Of a stretch of 64,000 bases of DNA, positions 1 through 11,594 are shown in pieces. The stretch is from the NCBI GenBank assembly GCA_032622095.1, contig CP136064.1, positions 135,357,129 through 135,421,128 on the forward strand, given 5' to 3'. This DNA comes from Siphonodentalium dalli. Its lineage: Eukaryota > Mollusca > Scaphopoda > Gadilida > Siphonodentaliidae. The notes beneath the pieces were generated by a model. It had not been told where the DNA came from, did no database searches, and saw nothing but the letters and a program-made list of their open reading frames with translations. Position numbers and translations under genes: made by a program. Numbering within the stretch: position 1 is the first letter of the stretch; every line of letters begins with the position of its first letter.

Positions 1-181
1 TATTCAGATTTGTTAAAATCACCAAGTTAGATAGTTGTGAAGCCAGGGCCATAACTCTTTCCATCCATAGTAATTCTTTTAAACATCTTCTCAAATAGCA
101 TTAGGCCAAATGGGTTCGTAATTGGTATGAAGGATCCTTGGGTGACTGGGGTTCAGATTTGTTCAAATGAGGTCACTGGGT
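1..181. repeat. Dispersed repeat, 'ggtcactgggtcaaat' family, fragment
   Basis: This stretch contains the phrases 'cagatttgtt', 'ggtcactgggtcaaat' and 'gccagggccataactcttt', which recur at 1430-2070, 10433-10790, 39090-39260, 60880-61330 and 62270-62400. It is a fragment of a high-copy non-coding repeat. The better copies begin with TTAGCTC followed by a small hairpin. No coding potential is seen. Confidence 0.75.
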
Positions 182-676
182 CAAATGTGAGCGGGGCCAG
201 GGATATAACTAAAAAAAAAAAATTTAGATTCAACTCTTTAACCAAAAAAGAAAAGAAAAGAAATGATATATTAAAAAATAAAAGAATATTTAAAAAAAAA
301 ATGTGGAATTGTTTTTTTTTATTAAAATATTAAAAACAAAATAAAAAAATTGTATTTAACTCCATGGTCAATTATATATATATATTGTTTAACATTTTTT
401 GAAAAACTAATTTCTGAAGGTTGTGCCCCCTTCACAACCTTCAGAAATTAGTTTTTCAAAAAATGTTAAACAATATATATATATAATTGACCATGGAGTT
501 AAATACAATTTTTTTATTTTGTTTTTAATATTTTAATAAAAAAAAACAATTCCACATTTTTTTTTTAAATATTCTTTTATTTTTTAATATATCATTTCTT
601 TTCTTTTCTTTTTTGGTTAAAGAGTTGAATCTAAATTTTTTTTTTTTAGTTATATCCCTGGCCCCGCTCACATTTG
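182..676. repeat. Large perfect palindrome, 244-bp arms, 7-bp spacer
   Basis: The left arm (182-425) and right arm (433-676) are reverse complements with no length change along their whole length; coordinates sum to 858 throughout. The spacer is 'ccccctt'. The arms consist of the dispersed 'ggtcactgggtcaaat' repeat plus its AT-rich tail, which is why the same peptide appears on both strands. It could be a recent fold-back duplication or a template-switch or assembly artefact. Confidence 0.93.
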
Positions 677-935
677 GCCATTCACCCAAGTTCACTGCTT
701 CTGCCACCCTGGTCCCAAAAATAAAATTTACTCAAATTCTTGACAGAGAATCATTAATAAGAAGCATTTACTTTGGCTCTAACTGTATGCAGGGTATGCC
801 TACACATGTCAAGTGAAATCTGACATTTTTATAAACATTCACTGGAGATAGATCTGCTATAAGTCATTAATTCCCAATTACAACAACAATCGATCATGTA
901 TTGTTCAAATCTTTCAACAGGGCAAATAGTGTGCC
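677..935. other. No feature seen
   Basis: AT-rich sequence without a supportable gene. It separates the palindrome from the hairpin-ended element that starts at 936. Confidence 0.5.
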
Positions 936-1321
936 TGTCATTTGCAGAATGAGGTCCCCACCGGGTGAATTTAGTAATGCTATCCAGCACAGTGGGCTAG
1001 CATCACCAAATTCACCCTCTGGAGGCCTCAAATTCTGGGAAGTATCTATAGTATCAAATTAACATTGTTGTTAGTTACATTTCTCTTCTAGGAAGTTTCT
1101 ATATCCCCTAATTTGCAGAAGAAAAATTCATAATTGAGGTGCCCAATGGGTGAACATCACCAACTTCAACTGGGGAACTTCAATCTTATCCTAGGTCTGC
1201 CATAGCAGTTGAAGGCCTTAGCAGAATGAGGTCCCCAGAGGGTGAATTTAGTGATGCTAGCCCGCTGTGCGGGATAGCGTCACTAAATTCACCCTCTGGG
1301 GACCTCATTCTGCAAATGACA
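936..1321. mobile_element. Short element bounded by hairpin repeats, copy 1
   Basis: The 24-bp inverted termini (936-959 and 1298-1321) share the core 'catttgcagaatgaggtc'. Each end is also a self-complementary hairpin: 'gggtgaatttagt' pairs with 'actaaattcaccct' around a GC-rich loop, clearest at 1221-1313. A second copy with the same hairpin-spacer-hairpin plan lies at 61641-62041, and a lone hairpin at 62395-62475. No ORF; a MITE or fold-back type element. Confidence 0.8.
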
Positions 1322-2626
1322 GACTCACTATCACACTATTTCAAGGCTTGATTGTATAATTTACATTGTGTTGCTTGAGGCCAGGCACTACAATGTAGGA
1401 ACAGACACGCTATTTGCAGGCTTGCTCCTTTGGTGATTGTGATTCTGATTTGTTCAATCAGGGTTACCAGGTCAAGTAGGTGCAAGGCCAGCTACATAAC
1501 TCTTTCTGTCCATAGTTATTCATGATATGTCTTCTATGCTTATATTTGGTATGAAATTACCTTGGGTGACAGATTTGTGAAAATGGGATCACAAAGTCAA
1601 ATAAGGGCAGAGCCAGAGACTTAACTATTTCACAACATAGTAATTCTTGAAATATGTTTGCAAGAACTAGTTGACTTATTTAGCATGGAATGTTCTTCCT
1701 TGACTGCAATTCAGATTTTTTTTAATGGGGTCACCTGGTCAAATAGGGGCCAAGCGAAGGACAGTTTCCCTTTTAATATGCTTCCTTCACAAGGACCAAT
1801 AGGTCTATTTTACTGATATTTATGATATGTATGAAGGGTTCTTTGGTGTCTGGGATTCAAGATGGGGTCACCAGGTTAAATAGGGTTGGACCAGGGACAT
1901 AACTTTTTGTCTCTATAGTAATTCTTAAAATGTCTTCTCAAGAGAGGTTGGACTATTTAGCTTACATATAGTATGGAGGAATCAGGAATATCCTTTAGTG
2001 ACTGAGATTCAGATTTGTTAAAATGAGGTCAACCTGTCAAGAAATGGCGGGGCTATGGGGAGTTAACACTGTTGTGTCTAATAAAATCATTGAAATACCA
2101 AATTCATTAAAACATCTACCTTGGAACCACCTGATTGATTAATCTGACATACATGTATTGTGTTTTGGGTCCATGGATAATTGGGCTTCAAACATGTCTA
2201 AATGGTTTTAGAAAAAGGCGCTTGTGAGATTGGAAATTTCCAATAATTGAGAAAGTTTGAGGTGTCGGTTCTGAAATTCCAACCTAAGATTTGGGAGTCT
2301 GGAGCCAGGTCGGGAGGGGACTTGTTTTGAGTTGGATGAGGGGGGGGGGGGGGGTGATCAGTTGTGTACAGTTGGTAATTTCAAGGTGGATTTTCACCAA
2401 TCTACATACGTGTAGTCTCTCTACTCTAGCCACATATCCTGTTTAGATCTACTTCTTTTAAAGTGATAATGAAAAGTTTGACTGTTGTGGTCTCCAGAGT
2501 CCCAGTCTTATCAGTCTTGGCAGTCTGGTGAGCGACCCCACAGTCATTGACTGTCTTGTTTTAAAGACACACCCCTACCCGACCCCACCCACCCCCCATC
2601 GCTAACACCCCCTGCCCCTCCCATGA
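1322..2626. repeat. Degenerate dispersed-repeat sequence
   Basis: From about 1430 to 2070 the sequence repeats diverged versions of 'ggattcagatttgttaaaatggggtcacctggtcaaatagg' type phrases, spaced roughly 150-170 bp apart. This is an old tandem stretch of the 'ggtcactgggtcaaat' family. A poly-G tract lies at 2341-2354. 2071-2626 holds nothing recognisable. Confidence 0.6.
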
Positions 2627-3266
2627 TTATACCCCCACTTTCGAAGAAAATGGGGGGTATGCTGGATTGACTGCGTCCGTCCATCCGTCCGTCACGCTTT
2701 CTCCCTCCGTGTCTTTGTCCGTCCGTCCGTCCGACCTCCTAACTCGAACAACTATGAACCGATTTCAATAATTTTTTGTGTGCAATCTCCTTAGGACTGC
2801 CTCTCCACATGATGCTAATTGCGGTTCAGTCCGACTTTTCTTTTTTAAGTTACGCCTCATTTCGACTTATTTTGACTTAGAAAATTCTGTCCGACTTAAT
2901 AACTTTAACAAATATGAACCGATTTAAAAAAAATTTGGTATACATGCTTCTCACGATACCCTCTCTACATGATGTGGCTAGGGATTGGCTCAGACTGTTT
3001 TTCATAATATTACACTTCATTTTCGACTTATTTTGACTTAGAAAATTCTGTCCGACTTAATAACTTTAACAAATATGAACCAATTTGAATAATTTTTTCT
3101 GTACAAGCTTCTTGTGACAACATATCGATATCATTAGTCCGAATTTTTCTTTAAAGTTAAAAATCGTTTTTTGTTGGGATTACGGATAATGCGGGTTGAA
3201 TTTGCCACGGTACCCCCACACGGTACCCCCCCCCCCATGCTAGCACTCGAGTGCACACCTCTTGTT
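2627..3266 (+). mobile_element. Helentron-like non-autonomous element, 'ataccccc/cctcttgtt' family, copy 1
   Basis: The 5' end is a hairpin ('tatacccccactttcgaaga' pairing with 'aaaatggggggtat') followed by a run of 'gtccgtc' repeats. The body has about 2.5 diverged units with 'gaacaactatgaaccgattt' and 'ttcgacttattttgacttag'. The 3' end is 'gagtgcacacctcttgtt'. The same 5' and 3' ends bound the copy at 17000-21340. No ORF. Assignment to a Helitron/Helentron-like mechanism is inferred from hairpins near the ends and from the absence of long TIRs. Confidence 0.65.
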
Positions 3267-4317
3267 CAGTGTTATTTTCCAACTCCTGGTGTCCATTTGG
3301 ATGCCTTTCAAAATGATGTTGGAAAACATATCAAAGACAACACAATAAATAAGCCCTTTAAGTGAAATAATTCGTCCTGTTCCCGGTTGATGATATATAA
3401 ATATGAGGAAGCATTGGAATGCCCAGACATGACTTAGAATCGACAACATATTAGCATCACTGCCCTAATTAAATGTCTGAAACACCAGCAAAGGAAGACA
3501 CACCTGTGCATTGTTAGGAAGAAATTTGGAACGTCAATCTATTTGCGAGACACCCACGTGTGTGCACTATGCAACAGAGATTGAACATGCAAACCAAATT
3601 GGCTATGCTGTCAATCAATACAGAAGACAAGCTGGTAGAGGAGTCATCTTTATCGCTACACTGACCGTAATATAACGTCTTGCCCCAGAAACATGCGGAT
3701 GCAGAACGGCTTTTGACCTAAATTCAATAATAATTTCAAAAGACGAGACAATTTCGCAACTCGAGCACGTGGTCAAACAGAGGTTCACAATGAGGAAGTT
3801 CTCATGCAAAGTAAACAGGGCCCGATCTCTGAATACTATTTTACGAACTTTATGCATATATACTAGTATTATTATGCCAACGAAAGGCTAATTAAAGTCA
3901 GAATAATCAAGTCCTGGTATACTTCAGCATAGACGACAAATTGTGTTTATTTTATAATTATTGTTGGTTTATTTAATTTATGGTATGTGTGGTATGAATA
4001 ACGAGCATTTGTGTGAAAATTTAAATGACTGGAAAATTTCTGTTTTTTCATGGCATTTTTTCATAAAGTATATGAATGCTCTTTATTGTTACATGCTACA
4101 GAAAACAGTTTTGGCTGACACCGGAACACTATAAAAGGAGACAATTACTCAATTTCTACCTACATGACCGAACATGCAAACTGAAAGTTATATCCATGTG
4201 CGGTTCCGTACATTTATGTGTTTCAAACTGCAAAAAACACTAATCTGAGACATGTGCGCCTCTGTTCATTGGTTTGCGTATTCTACCCCACCACCCCCCA
4301 CAATGTTAATTAATACA
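3267..4317. other. No recognised feature
   Basis: About 1 kb of unique-looking AT-rich intronic sequence. Short ORFs occur on both strands, but none shows a recognisable domain or splice context. Confidence 0.5.
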
Positions 4318-4448
4318 TACACAGAACGACACGATGTGTAAATGGGTTTATCGATATGGCACGAGTGCTGTCGCCTCGAGTTCTATCCTTCCGCGACAGC
4401 ACTCGTGCCATATCGACAAACCCATTTACACATCGTGTTGTTCTGTGT
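4318..4448. repeat. Imperfect palindrome with ~55-bp arms
   Basis: 'cacgatgtgtaaatgggttt' and 'ggcacgagtgctgtcgc' at 4328-4373 are repeated as reverse complement at 4393-4440, with two mismatches. The spacer is roughly 20 bp. Probably a fold-back element or a hairpin-forming MITE. Confidence 0.85.
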
Positions 4449-6059
4449 TTATTACACGCTTCGCGTCCTAGAATCCATGCTTTAAAAATACAGGCCTATA
4501 AGGTTTATTTAGCCACATAGAGGGCGTGTTTTGTCATGTGTGATGCTTTTATTGTATAGTTCTGGTTTCATAGTTGAGGCGAACATCATGTACGTCATTT
4601 TATGTCAACGAGAAAAATATGGAACAGCAATAACACTTCAGGGAACAAGCGTGTAATAAATGAAGAAAGTAGCCTAATGTGTAATATTTTAATTGACATG
4701 TATTTTTGTGTGGGTGAAAACTATTGACAATTATCAATTTCTACATTGTAGGTAAACTTCCTTTCCGCATATTTTACGCAGCCTTTTACACCGTGACAAT
4801 GAACACATGCTTGTCGCTTGATCATATAAAAGGGCAGAGGTCTCTCGATGGGATATTTCATGTAACGTGTACAATACAGAATAATAATGTCAGGATAGGA
4901 GTCGGAAACATTATGTTATAATATTTTACATATAAACGCACTAGTTTAATCATATAGATGATATATAAACCAAATTAAATCCGTTTCCGATTTGTTGACC
5001 TAAAAACTCCAGGTAGATAGGTACATGTATATCAGAATTTTCATTGATGTATACTGCTACTAGCATAAAGTGTGCTGATTTTATTATATAACTACCGGTA
5101 TCTGAGCGTCGTTCTTGTAAAAGAAATGTAATTTTATTATCAAATCAGCAGAAATACAAGTTGTACACAAAATATGTAAACAGCACGAATTTACATTGGA
5201 ACTGAATGTGAAAATGAAAGAAAGTTTCTGGGATCTTGCATATAAGGTAGCTCTGCGTGATTACGCAATGTTACAGAAAATAGGTCTCGATTAAATCACT
5301 GTTTACATGTAATTGTTTTATAATCACAATGGCATTTGTTCGTGAATAAAACAACTCAAATAACATGTTAAATATTGACCCATATTTACAGACACATACA
5401 TGTATATAGCTCCAAAATCGTGAAGTGCAATATAGAGCATGTGGTCGCCTTTTTGAACTCAACCAAATGAGGACAATCATAGTCAAAAATAAAATGAAAC
5501 TATGGCCAGTTTTTTAATAAATAAATAGTTCGGTCATGTACCTATTAAAGCTATTTGACCGAATTGAAATCACAGGAGGATCTCAACCAAATGAGGATAA
5601 TCTTACTCAAAAATAAAATGAAACTATGGCCAGTTTCTTAATAAACTAATGGATTTTATAAGCCAACAAGACAGATAAAAAAAATCACCGTTATATGACA
5701 ATATATCTAGCCATCATATCGCTCGGTAGACAAAACATGCCTCTCAGGTCGTCAAAGTCGTCCCGACGTATCGCTGTTGGGATCCTATGCACAATTCCGT
5801 TTTGTTTACGACCACCGACACCGTGTTATGTTTCGTTGGCAGTTTTCTTGAGCGCATTTTGTTGCGTTGATGGTTACACCGACCACATTATATTGCATTG
5901 ACGGTTACCTCGACAAAAAATTACAACTGCGTTGGGAGTAAAGTTACGACCGTGTTGCCTTAACACTTATGAAAAATCACCATCAACCCAGTCTCAATGC
6001 GATTCCAATGCAGTCGAGAGGGACACTTATTTTGAGAATATGTCCCTGGTTGGAAATAC
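4449..6059. repeat. Unassigned intron sequence with a local duplication
   Basis: A direct duplication of about 65 bp is present at 5463-5528 and 5583-5652 (shared core 'aaaataaaatgaaactatgg'), with the copies about 122 bp apart. The remainder has no recognisable gene or element. Confidence 0.6.
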
Positions 6060-6650
6060 TTGTTTTAAGTGATTTTGACAAGTACTGACTGTTGTAGTCT
6101 TCAGAATCGCAGCCTTCTCAGGCTTTGCATATATTAAAAACATGACCGCCGGCAGCCATCTTCACCAAACGATTTAATCATGCAAAGAGTAAAATCCAAG
6201 AATCTTGGATTTCAGTCTCTGCATGACTAAATCCTTCAAATGGCATACCCTACATACCACATCATCTCTTATACGATCGTCACCAAACTTCATATGGATA
6301 TTTTGGGTGACCACTATAAAATGGGAGCCAACAATTTTTTCCAAATTTCGTTGGGGAAAACATGGCCACTAGCGGCCATCTTGGATTTTACTCATTGTAT
6401 GATTAAATTCTTCGGTACATCCTTGTCCGATCATCACTAAACTTCACATGGATCTATGGGATGACCACAGGATGGGAGTAATCCAATTTTTTTAATTTCG
6501 TTAAAAAACATGTCTACCGGCAGCCATTTTGGATTTTACTCTTTGCATGACTAAATCCTTTAGCACACATATAGACCACATCCCTTGTCTGATTGTCAGC
6601 AAACTTCATACTGATCTTCGGGGTGACCACTAGATAGGAGCTATCAAATG
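6060..6650 (+). repeat. Diverged tandem units of the 'catggccgccagcagccat' family
   Basis: Three or four units of roughly 165-170 bp repeat 'gccatcttggattttactc', then 'catgactaaatcctt', then 'gatcgtcaccaaacttcatatgg'. These are older relatives of the 164-bp array at 12-13.9 kb. The array is interrupted at 6651 by a TIR element and resumes at 8418. Confidence 0.75.
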
Positions 6651-8409
6651 GGGTACCTCGAAACAGTGCGCAGAAGTGCGCGGTACAAACAGAACAGTTA
6701 TTATGCATGAGGAGTTGATTTAAAACATGTATATTAATGAAATATTGTAGTAGAAGGTCTTCAGTTACGAATTTGCAAGGTCATTTTACCGTTTTATTAG
6801 ATATAGTGAGTGGTAGAATCTACCGCGCACTGTTTCGGGAAAAGCTTACTGCGCTATATCTTCCACGCATTGTTTCGAGAAAAGCTTACTGCGCGGTTGT
6901 TTCCAGAAAACTTACTGCACGGTATCGGATTAATATAGCCATAAGTTACGTGATAAATTAGATATTATAAAACAATTTTTTTTAAACTCCCATCAGCGTT
7001 TATCCGGGCTTTGAACCGGCAGGTAGTTGTCTTTCGTAGCGAACATATTATTTATAGCAGCATATTGGCCAAAATGAAATTACCAGAGCCATTTATGGCA
7101 AATCTAATCTCTCTCTCTGTTCGTTGATCAGTTATTATGTCAAGAAGTCTGTCCGTCAAGTCAGGTAATTTCAATATTTTCCAATCAGTCTCTATTTTGA
7201 TCACATTGTTTAAACTTTTACAGTTATGGCGAGGAATAATGTTTGGAAATTTAAGTGCTGGCAATTAAGAATACTTTTTCCTTTAATCTTGGAATAAGAG
7301 TTGATCTGAAATAGTTATTACTGCCATAAATGTTCAACAGATCAGTTTCGATTTCCTCATATTTTTCCAAATTATTTATTGTTAAAATTCCGTTCGACGT
7401 GGAAAATAAACGACCAACGATTTTGGTTAGGTGCTTTTTAAATTTAAGGCGTGAGTCTAGAGTGAATCCCAGGAAAGTGGCTTCGTTAGATTGCGTGATA
7501 TGTGTGTGTCGCTTTCTGATATTTCGTCATTTATTTTTACTTTTATTGTTCTGTGTGTGAGAAATGGTGATAGGAGTGTAACCATTTTTGATATCATATG
7601 TGAGTCTATATACATGTCCATGCAATTACCCGTACATTGTATAGGCTAATAGGCTAATTGGTCTATAGTTTGTGGGTATTGTATATGGTCTTTCCCAGAC
7701 TTAGGCATCATGGTTCCTATTGCATTTTTCCATATTCGTCATATTTTGGGATAGTAGCCAAGCCTCATGCATTTAGTATACAGGTTTGTGAGTTAAATAG
7801 GGTGTCAGGGGTTTGCCTAAGTATTCCGTAGGTGATTTCGTCATCCCTAGGGGTTTGTTGGGTTTGCCTCTTTTGAGATTTTGTCTCACCTCCTGGTTAG
7901 TGCCACACGGGTACAACACCGATGAAGACATTGTTGAAGACATTGATTGTATCAGATCGAAGATCGAATGAAATTGTCAGCGTTGACTTCATACTTACAC
8001 CCTGCAGATTTAATCACCAATTCAACATTTTAACTTCTCATATTTTCTACAATGACATGCAGTAATTAAGCTGTCACCTCTAATCAGTCTACCGCTATAC
8101 TACTAATTAAAACGTGTAAGTGTGGTCCCTAATCCGAAACCACGAGTAAGCTTCAAACAATGCGCGGAAGATATCGCGCAGTAAGCTTTTCACGAAACAG
8201 TGCGCGGTAGATTCTACCACTCACTATCTCTCTCCAATACGAGTTAAAACATTAAAATAACCTTACAAATTCGCAACCGAAGACTGTCTACTACTATAGT
8301 TCGTGTTTTAATTCAACCCCCACCTGCCCCTGTGCATAATAACTGTTTTATTTGTACCGCGCACTTCCGCGTAGTTCTGCGCAGTTCCGCGCACTGTTTC
8401 GAGGTGCCG
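6651..8409. mobile_element. TIR DNA element (1.76 kb) with 8-bp target duplication
   Basis: The left end (6651 onward) and right end (to 8409) are long imperfect inverted repeats of about 255 bp, sharing 'acctcgaaacagtgcgc' at the tips and 'gtgagtggtagaatctaccg' further in. 'atcaaatg' occurs directly outside both ends (6643-6650 and 8410-8417), an 8-bp duplication as made by hAT, P or Merlin-type transposases. 'gcgcactgtttcg' motifs recur inside both arms. It interrupts a dispersed tandem repeat. The interior has no transposase but holds a LINE remnant on the minus strand. The superfamily is not certain. Confidence 0.85.
7050..7930 (-). pseudogene. LINE reverse transcriptase remnant (non-LTR retrotransposon)
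   Basis: Read on the minus strand, about 7870-7610 encodes a decayed start of a non-LTR reverse-transcriptase domain. It has an acidic 'DDEITYGILRQTPDTLFNSQ'-like stretch, an in-frame stop where a Trp or Gly is usual, then a 'MMPKSGKDH' segment, and after a frameshift 'PTNYRPISLL', the hallmark RT motif of LINE ORF2. Further along (about 7450-7340, minus strand) 'DSRLKFKKHLTKIVGRLFST' resembles the LINE C-terminal RT block that reads LGxxLDxxLxxxxHI. The polymerase centre between the blocks (the YxDD box) is not visible, so the copy is internally deleted. It lies inside the 8-bp-TSD element, so the LINE either inserted into it or was carried by it. The clade (Jockey, CR1 or other) cannot be told. 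Confidence 0.75.
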
Positions 8410-8417
8410 ATCAAATG

Positions 8418-8474
8418 TTATGAATTTCATTGGAAAACATGACCACCAGTTGCCATTTTGGATTTTACTTTATA
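8418..8474 (+). repeat. Continuation of interrupted dispersed repeat
   Basis: 'ttggaaaacatgaccaccag' and 'ccattttggattttactt' resume the unit broken at 6650, confirming that the 6651-8409 segment is an insertion. Confidence 0.7.
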
Positions 8475-9524
8475 ACGAACCAAAGCCGGACACTTCGGGT
8501 CGTATATAGACTATATCTGATTTTGTGACGTCACCAATTTATAATATTATCTAATACGACGCTGCTGTTTTGAATTTCGCGAGCGCTTTTGTCGCACAGT
8601 AGATCGGTTCGCTTAAAGCATTAATGTCGTAATCAGAAAATCTTGTTCTGTGTCTTTCGATTACTGGTATTGCAAATGAGAATTATGAATATTGAATTAC
8701 AATGTAAGTTCATTCGTAGTGTTAGTTTACCTTTTATTGAGAAAATAAGACACAATAAATAACGACACTGTAGTAACTACAGTCTGCACACATCGGGGCG
8801 AGTGAAAAGTGATCGAAATTGCTGATGTGAAATATTATAAGAATGGCATCACAATTTACCTTTCTACTGTGCGAATTGGGCATTTAATGTACAGCATTGG
8901 TACGGTGTGGTACTTCTCGAAACGAAATAACATATATTTGATAAGGAATTAATTGTTATAATAAGACTGTATAGTACATACATGCATGCAATAATCCATA
9001 AATATACTATTTTCTGGAATCGAACGGAAACACATAATTATGAACAAAGCAGAAGATACATTCGTGCAGGTTCATGCGAACTCGTTCAATGGGGAAAGTT
9101 ACACGATGACATTGTTTGCCGATTTTTGTTGAAAGCGACACGGTAACATCTTTGAATGAAATGAACGGCTTCTCGGTATAGTATCTCCGCCGCAGTGCTC
9201 ACCCAGCGTCAAGAAAAGAAATACATTGGTTAAATTAATTAAAGATGTTCCCGTTCCCCTCTCGACAAGGTATAACTATTTTCACTTTGATGTTGGTACT
9301 AATAGTTTATAACCATGAATAGTCAATCAAGACTACCCGGAAGTACGATTTGCCTAATTTATACTCTAAATTACTATTGGGGTCCATTCATTCGACGAAC
9401 CCAAGAAATATAGCCTTATGTGAATCTTATTTGGAGGGAATACCAGGGAATCTATAAACTGATTTTGATAAGAAGAAAAAAAAGCCACAGCTACCCTCAT
9501 GTGAGTGGTTTTGCTTTGGTTCGT
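8475..9524. mobile_element. Possible short-TIR element flanked by TA
   Basis: The 12-bp sequence 'acgaaccaaagc' at 8475 is found as its reverse complement ending at 9524, and TA lies immediately outside each end. Outside these ends the flanks match the end of a dispersed 'gattttact ... tctcttcatg' repeat seen intact at 13845-13862. This suggests a 1.05-kb insertion, compatible with a non-autonomous Tc1/mariner-like element. There is no transposase ORF and the TIR is short, so confidence is limited. Confidence 0.45.
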
Positions 9525-9559
9525 TAATTACGCTAGCATATGATCATATTATACATCTC

Positions 9560-9695
9560 TTCATGTTGATATCTAGTAGTACTTAGACATTTCAACTTTC
9601 CACATTCCTTATTGCTCCACTGACTGTAACACATGAAATTATCCCCTCTCCAAGTTGAGCTACAGTGTCATTGACACTTTCATTATAACTTGGAA
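9560..9695 (+). mobile_element. Helentron-like 3' end with terminal hairpin
   Basis: 'caactttccacattcc', 'ccaagttgagctacagtgtc' and the palindrome 'agtgtcattgacact' match the ends of the arrays at 13975 and (inverted) 63010. A hairpin a few bases before the terminus, without a long TIR, is typical of Helitron/Helentron 3' ends. A shorter partial copy follows at 9700-9790, where 'gacttcacaattag' and 'ctacataaacact' are repeated in tandem. Confidence 0.65.
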
Positions 9696-10234
9696 AACAT
9701 TGCGGACTTCACAATTAGCCTACATAAACACTCATGATCCCAATAAAATTAAGTTGCAGACTTCACAATTAGTCTACATAAACACTATCTCAATCAAATT
9801 AAGCCGGTTTAGGGCTTCATCCACTCCCATCTAATTAACTGGTCCGACTTCTCTGGGACCGACTTTATAGTGCGGGGCCATCTTCATATGGATCCGACTA
9901 CGTACTTGGCCGACTTCTCCAGATACCGTTGGTAACGTCATCCCGATATATCGGGAATAAACGTTGAGTTAAAGATTGTACATAATCCAGTTCAAAATGT
10001 TCAGTGGGCATTCTTTCCAAGCATGTTTTCATTATCCTGAATTACTGATTCTAACTGATTCTACATTTAATATATCTATTTTATATCTGGAGATGAATGT
10101 ACCATAACTTTTGAGTTTTACATTTGAGAATTTAGCTATGAAAGCAGCTTATACTCATTGATGTTTCAACTTGGTAAATGTTGGAAATTGCACTCACTTC
10201 ATCATCTTGAGGTCACTAAATGTTTATTTTTCAG
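9696..10234. other. Intron upstream of phosphatase exon
   Basis: A tandem duplication of 'gcggacttcacaattagcctacataaacac' type sequence occurs at about 9711-9790. The last bases, 'tttatttttcag', are a good polypyrimidine tract and acceptor for the exon at 10235. Nothing else is recognised. Confidence 0.6.
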
Positions 10235-10327
10235 GTGTATGTTTTGAAGCGACCTTTTGTTGATGACTTTTTAAAGAAAATGGGTGAAATGTTTGAATGT
10301 GTGTTATTTACTGCAAGTTTAGCAAAG
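10235..10327 (+). CDS. CTDSPL: CTD small phosphatase, exon (VYVLKRP block)
   Basis: A 93-bp exon encoding 31 residues, from [12 protein letters not shown] to [11 protein letters not shown]. It has a 'ttttcag' acceptor, a 'gtaagt' donor and phase 0 at both ends. The protein belongs to the SCP/CTDSP family of HAD-fold phosphatases, which remove phosphate from the RNA polymerase II C-terminal repeat (Ser5) and from other nuclear targets. This exon contains the second HAD motif: the Thr of FTAS corresponds to the substrate-site Thr (T152 in human SCP1). The exon preceding it should carry the DxDxT nucleophile motif, and none was found in 1-10234, so the first coding exons lie outside the window. 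Closest by eye to CTDSPL/CTDSP1; the exact paralogue is uncertain. Confidence 0.95.
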
Positions 10328-11594
10328 GTAAGTGTTTCACAGAGCGTAAGTAATAGTTATATTCCCAATGATCTATTCGGTCCTTTTAGAGTTGTGGCCT
10401 TTTGAGTGAAAATGCATCTGACTACATGTTTTTAGCTCACCTGAGACAAAGTCTCCAGTGGGGCTATAGTCATCACTCCATCACTCCTCGTTCTTTAAAC
10501 ATCTTCTCTGGAACCATAAATCCGTATTGGTTAATATTTGGTTTGGATGTTCCCCAGGTGACTCACATTCAAATTTGTTCAACTGAGGTCTCTGGGTCAA
10601 ATAGTTGCAAAGCTCTTTCCCTCCATAGCAATTCTTGAAATGACTTCTCACGTATCATTGGGCCAAATTGTTTCATATGTATGAAGGGTCCTTGGGGTTC
10701 AGATTTGTTCAAATGACGTCACTGGGTCAGATTTGGGTGGAGCCAGGGACATAACTAAAAAAAAATAAAAAAATTCAGATTAAATGCCATAAGATTATGG
10801 TAATTACTATTCAAATGGCTTCAAATGGTTGATAGTCAATGGCAGGTAGCTTTCTTTAAACAATATTTGAGAACTATTTTGTACTGCTGATTTTCCCACC
10901 TGATTTGTACTGAGTTTTTGGCGCCATCTGATAAACAATTCACGCTGCCAGGATTTGGATTCATCATTCAAGACTACGACCAAGAAATATAAAGATGGAA
11001 TGGCTATTAAGGTTGATAAAAATACTTTATCTTAATGCATTTGAGATATCAAAGTTAGCAAGACATATATTTAGCTGAAATCATCAAAAACGTTTCCCCC
11101 GTTATGGTTCCCAGTATGCAACAGAATTCAAACTATAGTTTATTCTCAATGTAAGGGGAATAATACTATATCTAAATGTATATAATTATTCCCCTTCCAT
11201 TGAAAATAATATACTTTCTGCAGAAACTTAAGACAAGTCGGTTTCTCAACAAAAACAACATTTTCACAGTTTATTACATCAAATATAAAGTTGAAAATAC
11301 AATGTTTTGGAACTTTCTCTTTCAAATGGTATATATATACTATGGCATATATTTTATATAATGTGATTTGGGGGTTCAAAAATTAAGTGGGTTTTTAAAA
11401 TGTTATCATGCAATAAAGATTGCTTTAATTATATACTATTACTAACATTCTTTGTTTACCCATGTTCACTGATAATGAATTGAATGTGTTATTCGGCCCA
11501 GGAACCTACCTTGTCAAAAAATCTGGTCACACTTCAGTTATATTCGCAATCCAAAACCAAAACATCGGGAGATATGTAACAGATATATATAGAA
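10328..11594. repeat. Intron with dispersed-repeat copy (10430-10790)
   Basis: A copy of the 'ggtcactgggtcaaat' family starts at about 10431 with 'ttagctcacctgagac' and a short hairpin ('gagacaaagtctc'), followed by 'ggctatagtcatcact' and ending in an A-rich stretch near 10790. 10800-11594 holds no recognised feature; overlapping small ORFs on both strands around 11146-11379 look random. Confidence 0.65.

Noticed and set aside
6990-7025. tRNA-like B-box words near 'gctttgaaccggcag'
   Set aside because: No cloverleaf can be folded around it, and similar words at 20215 also lack arms; no tRNA gene is supported.
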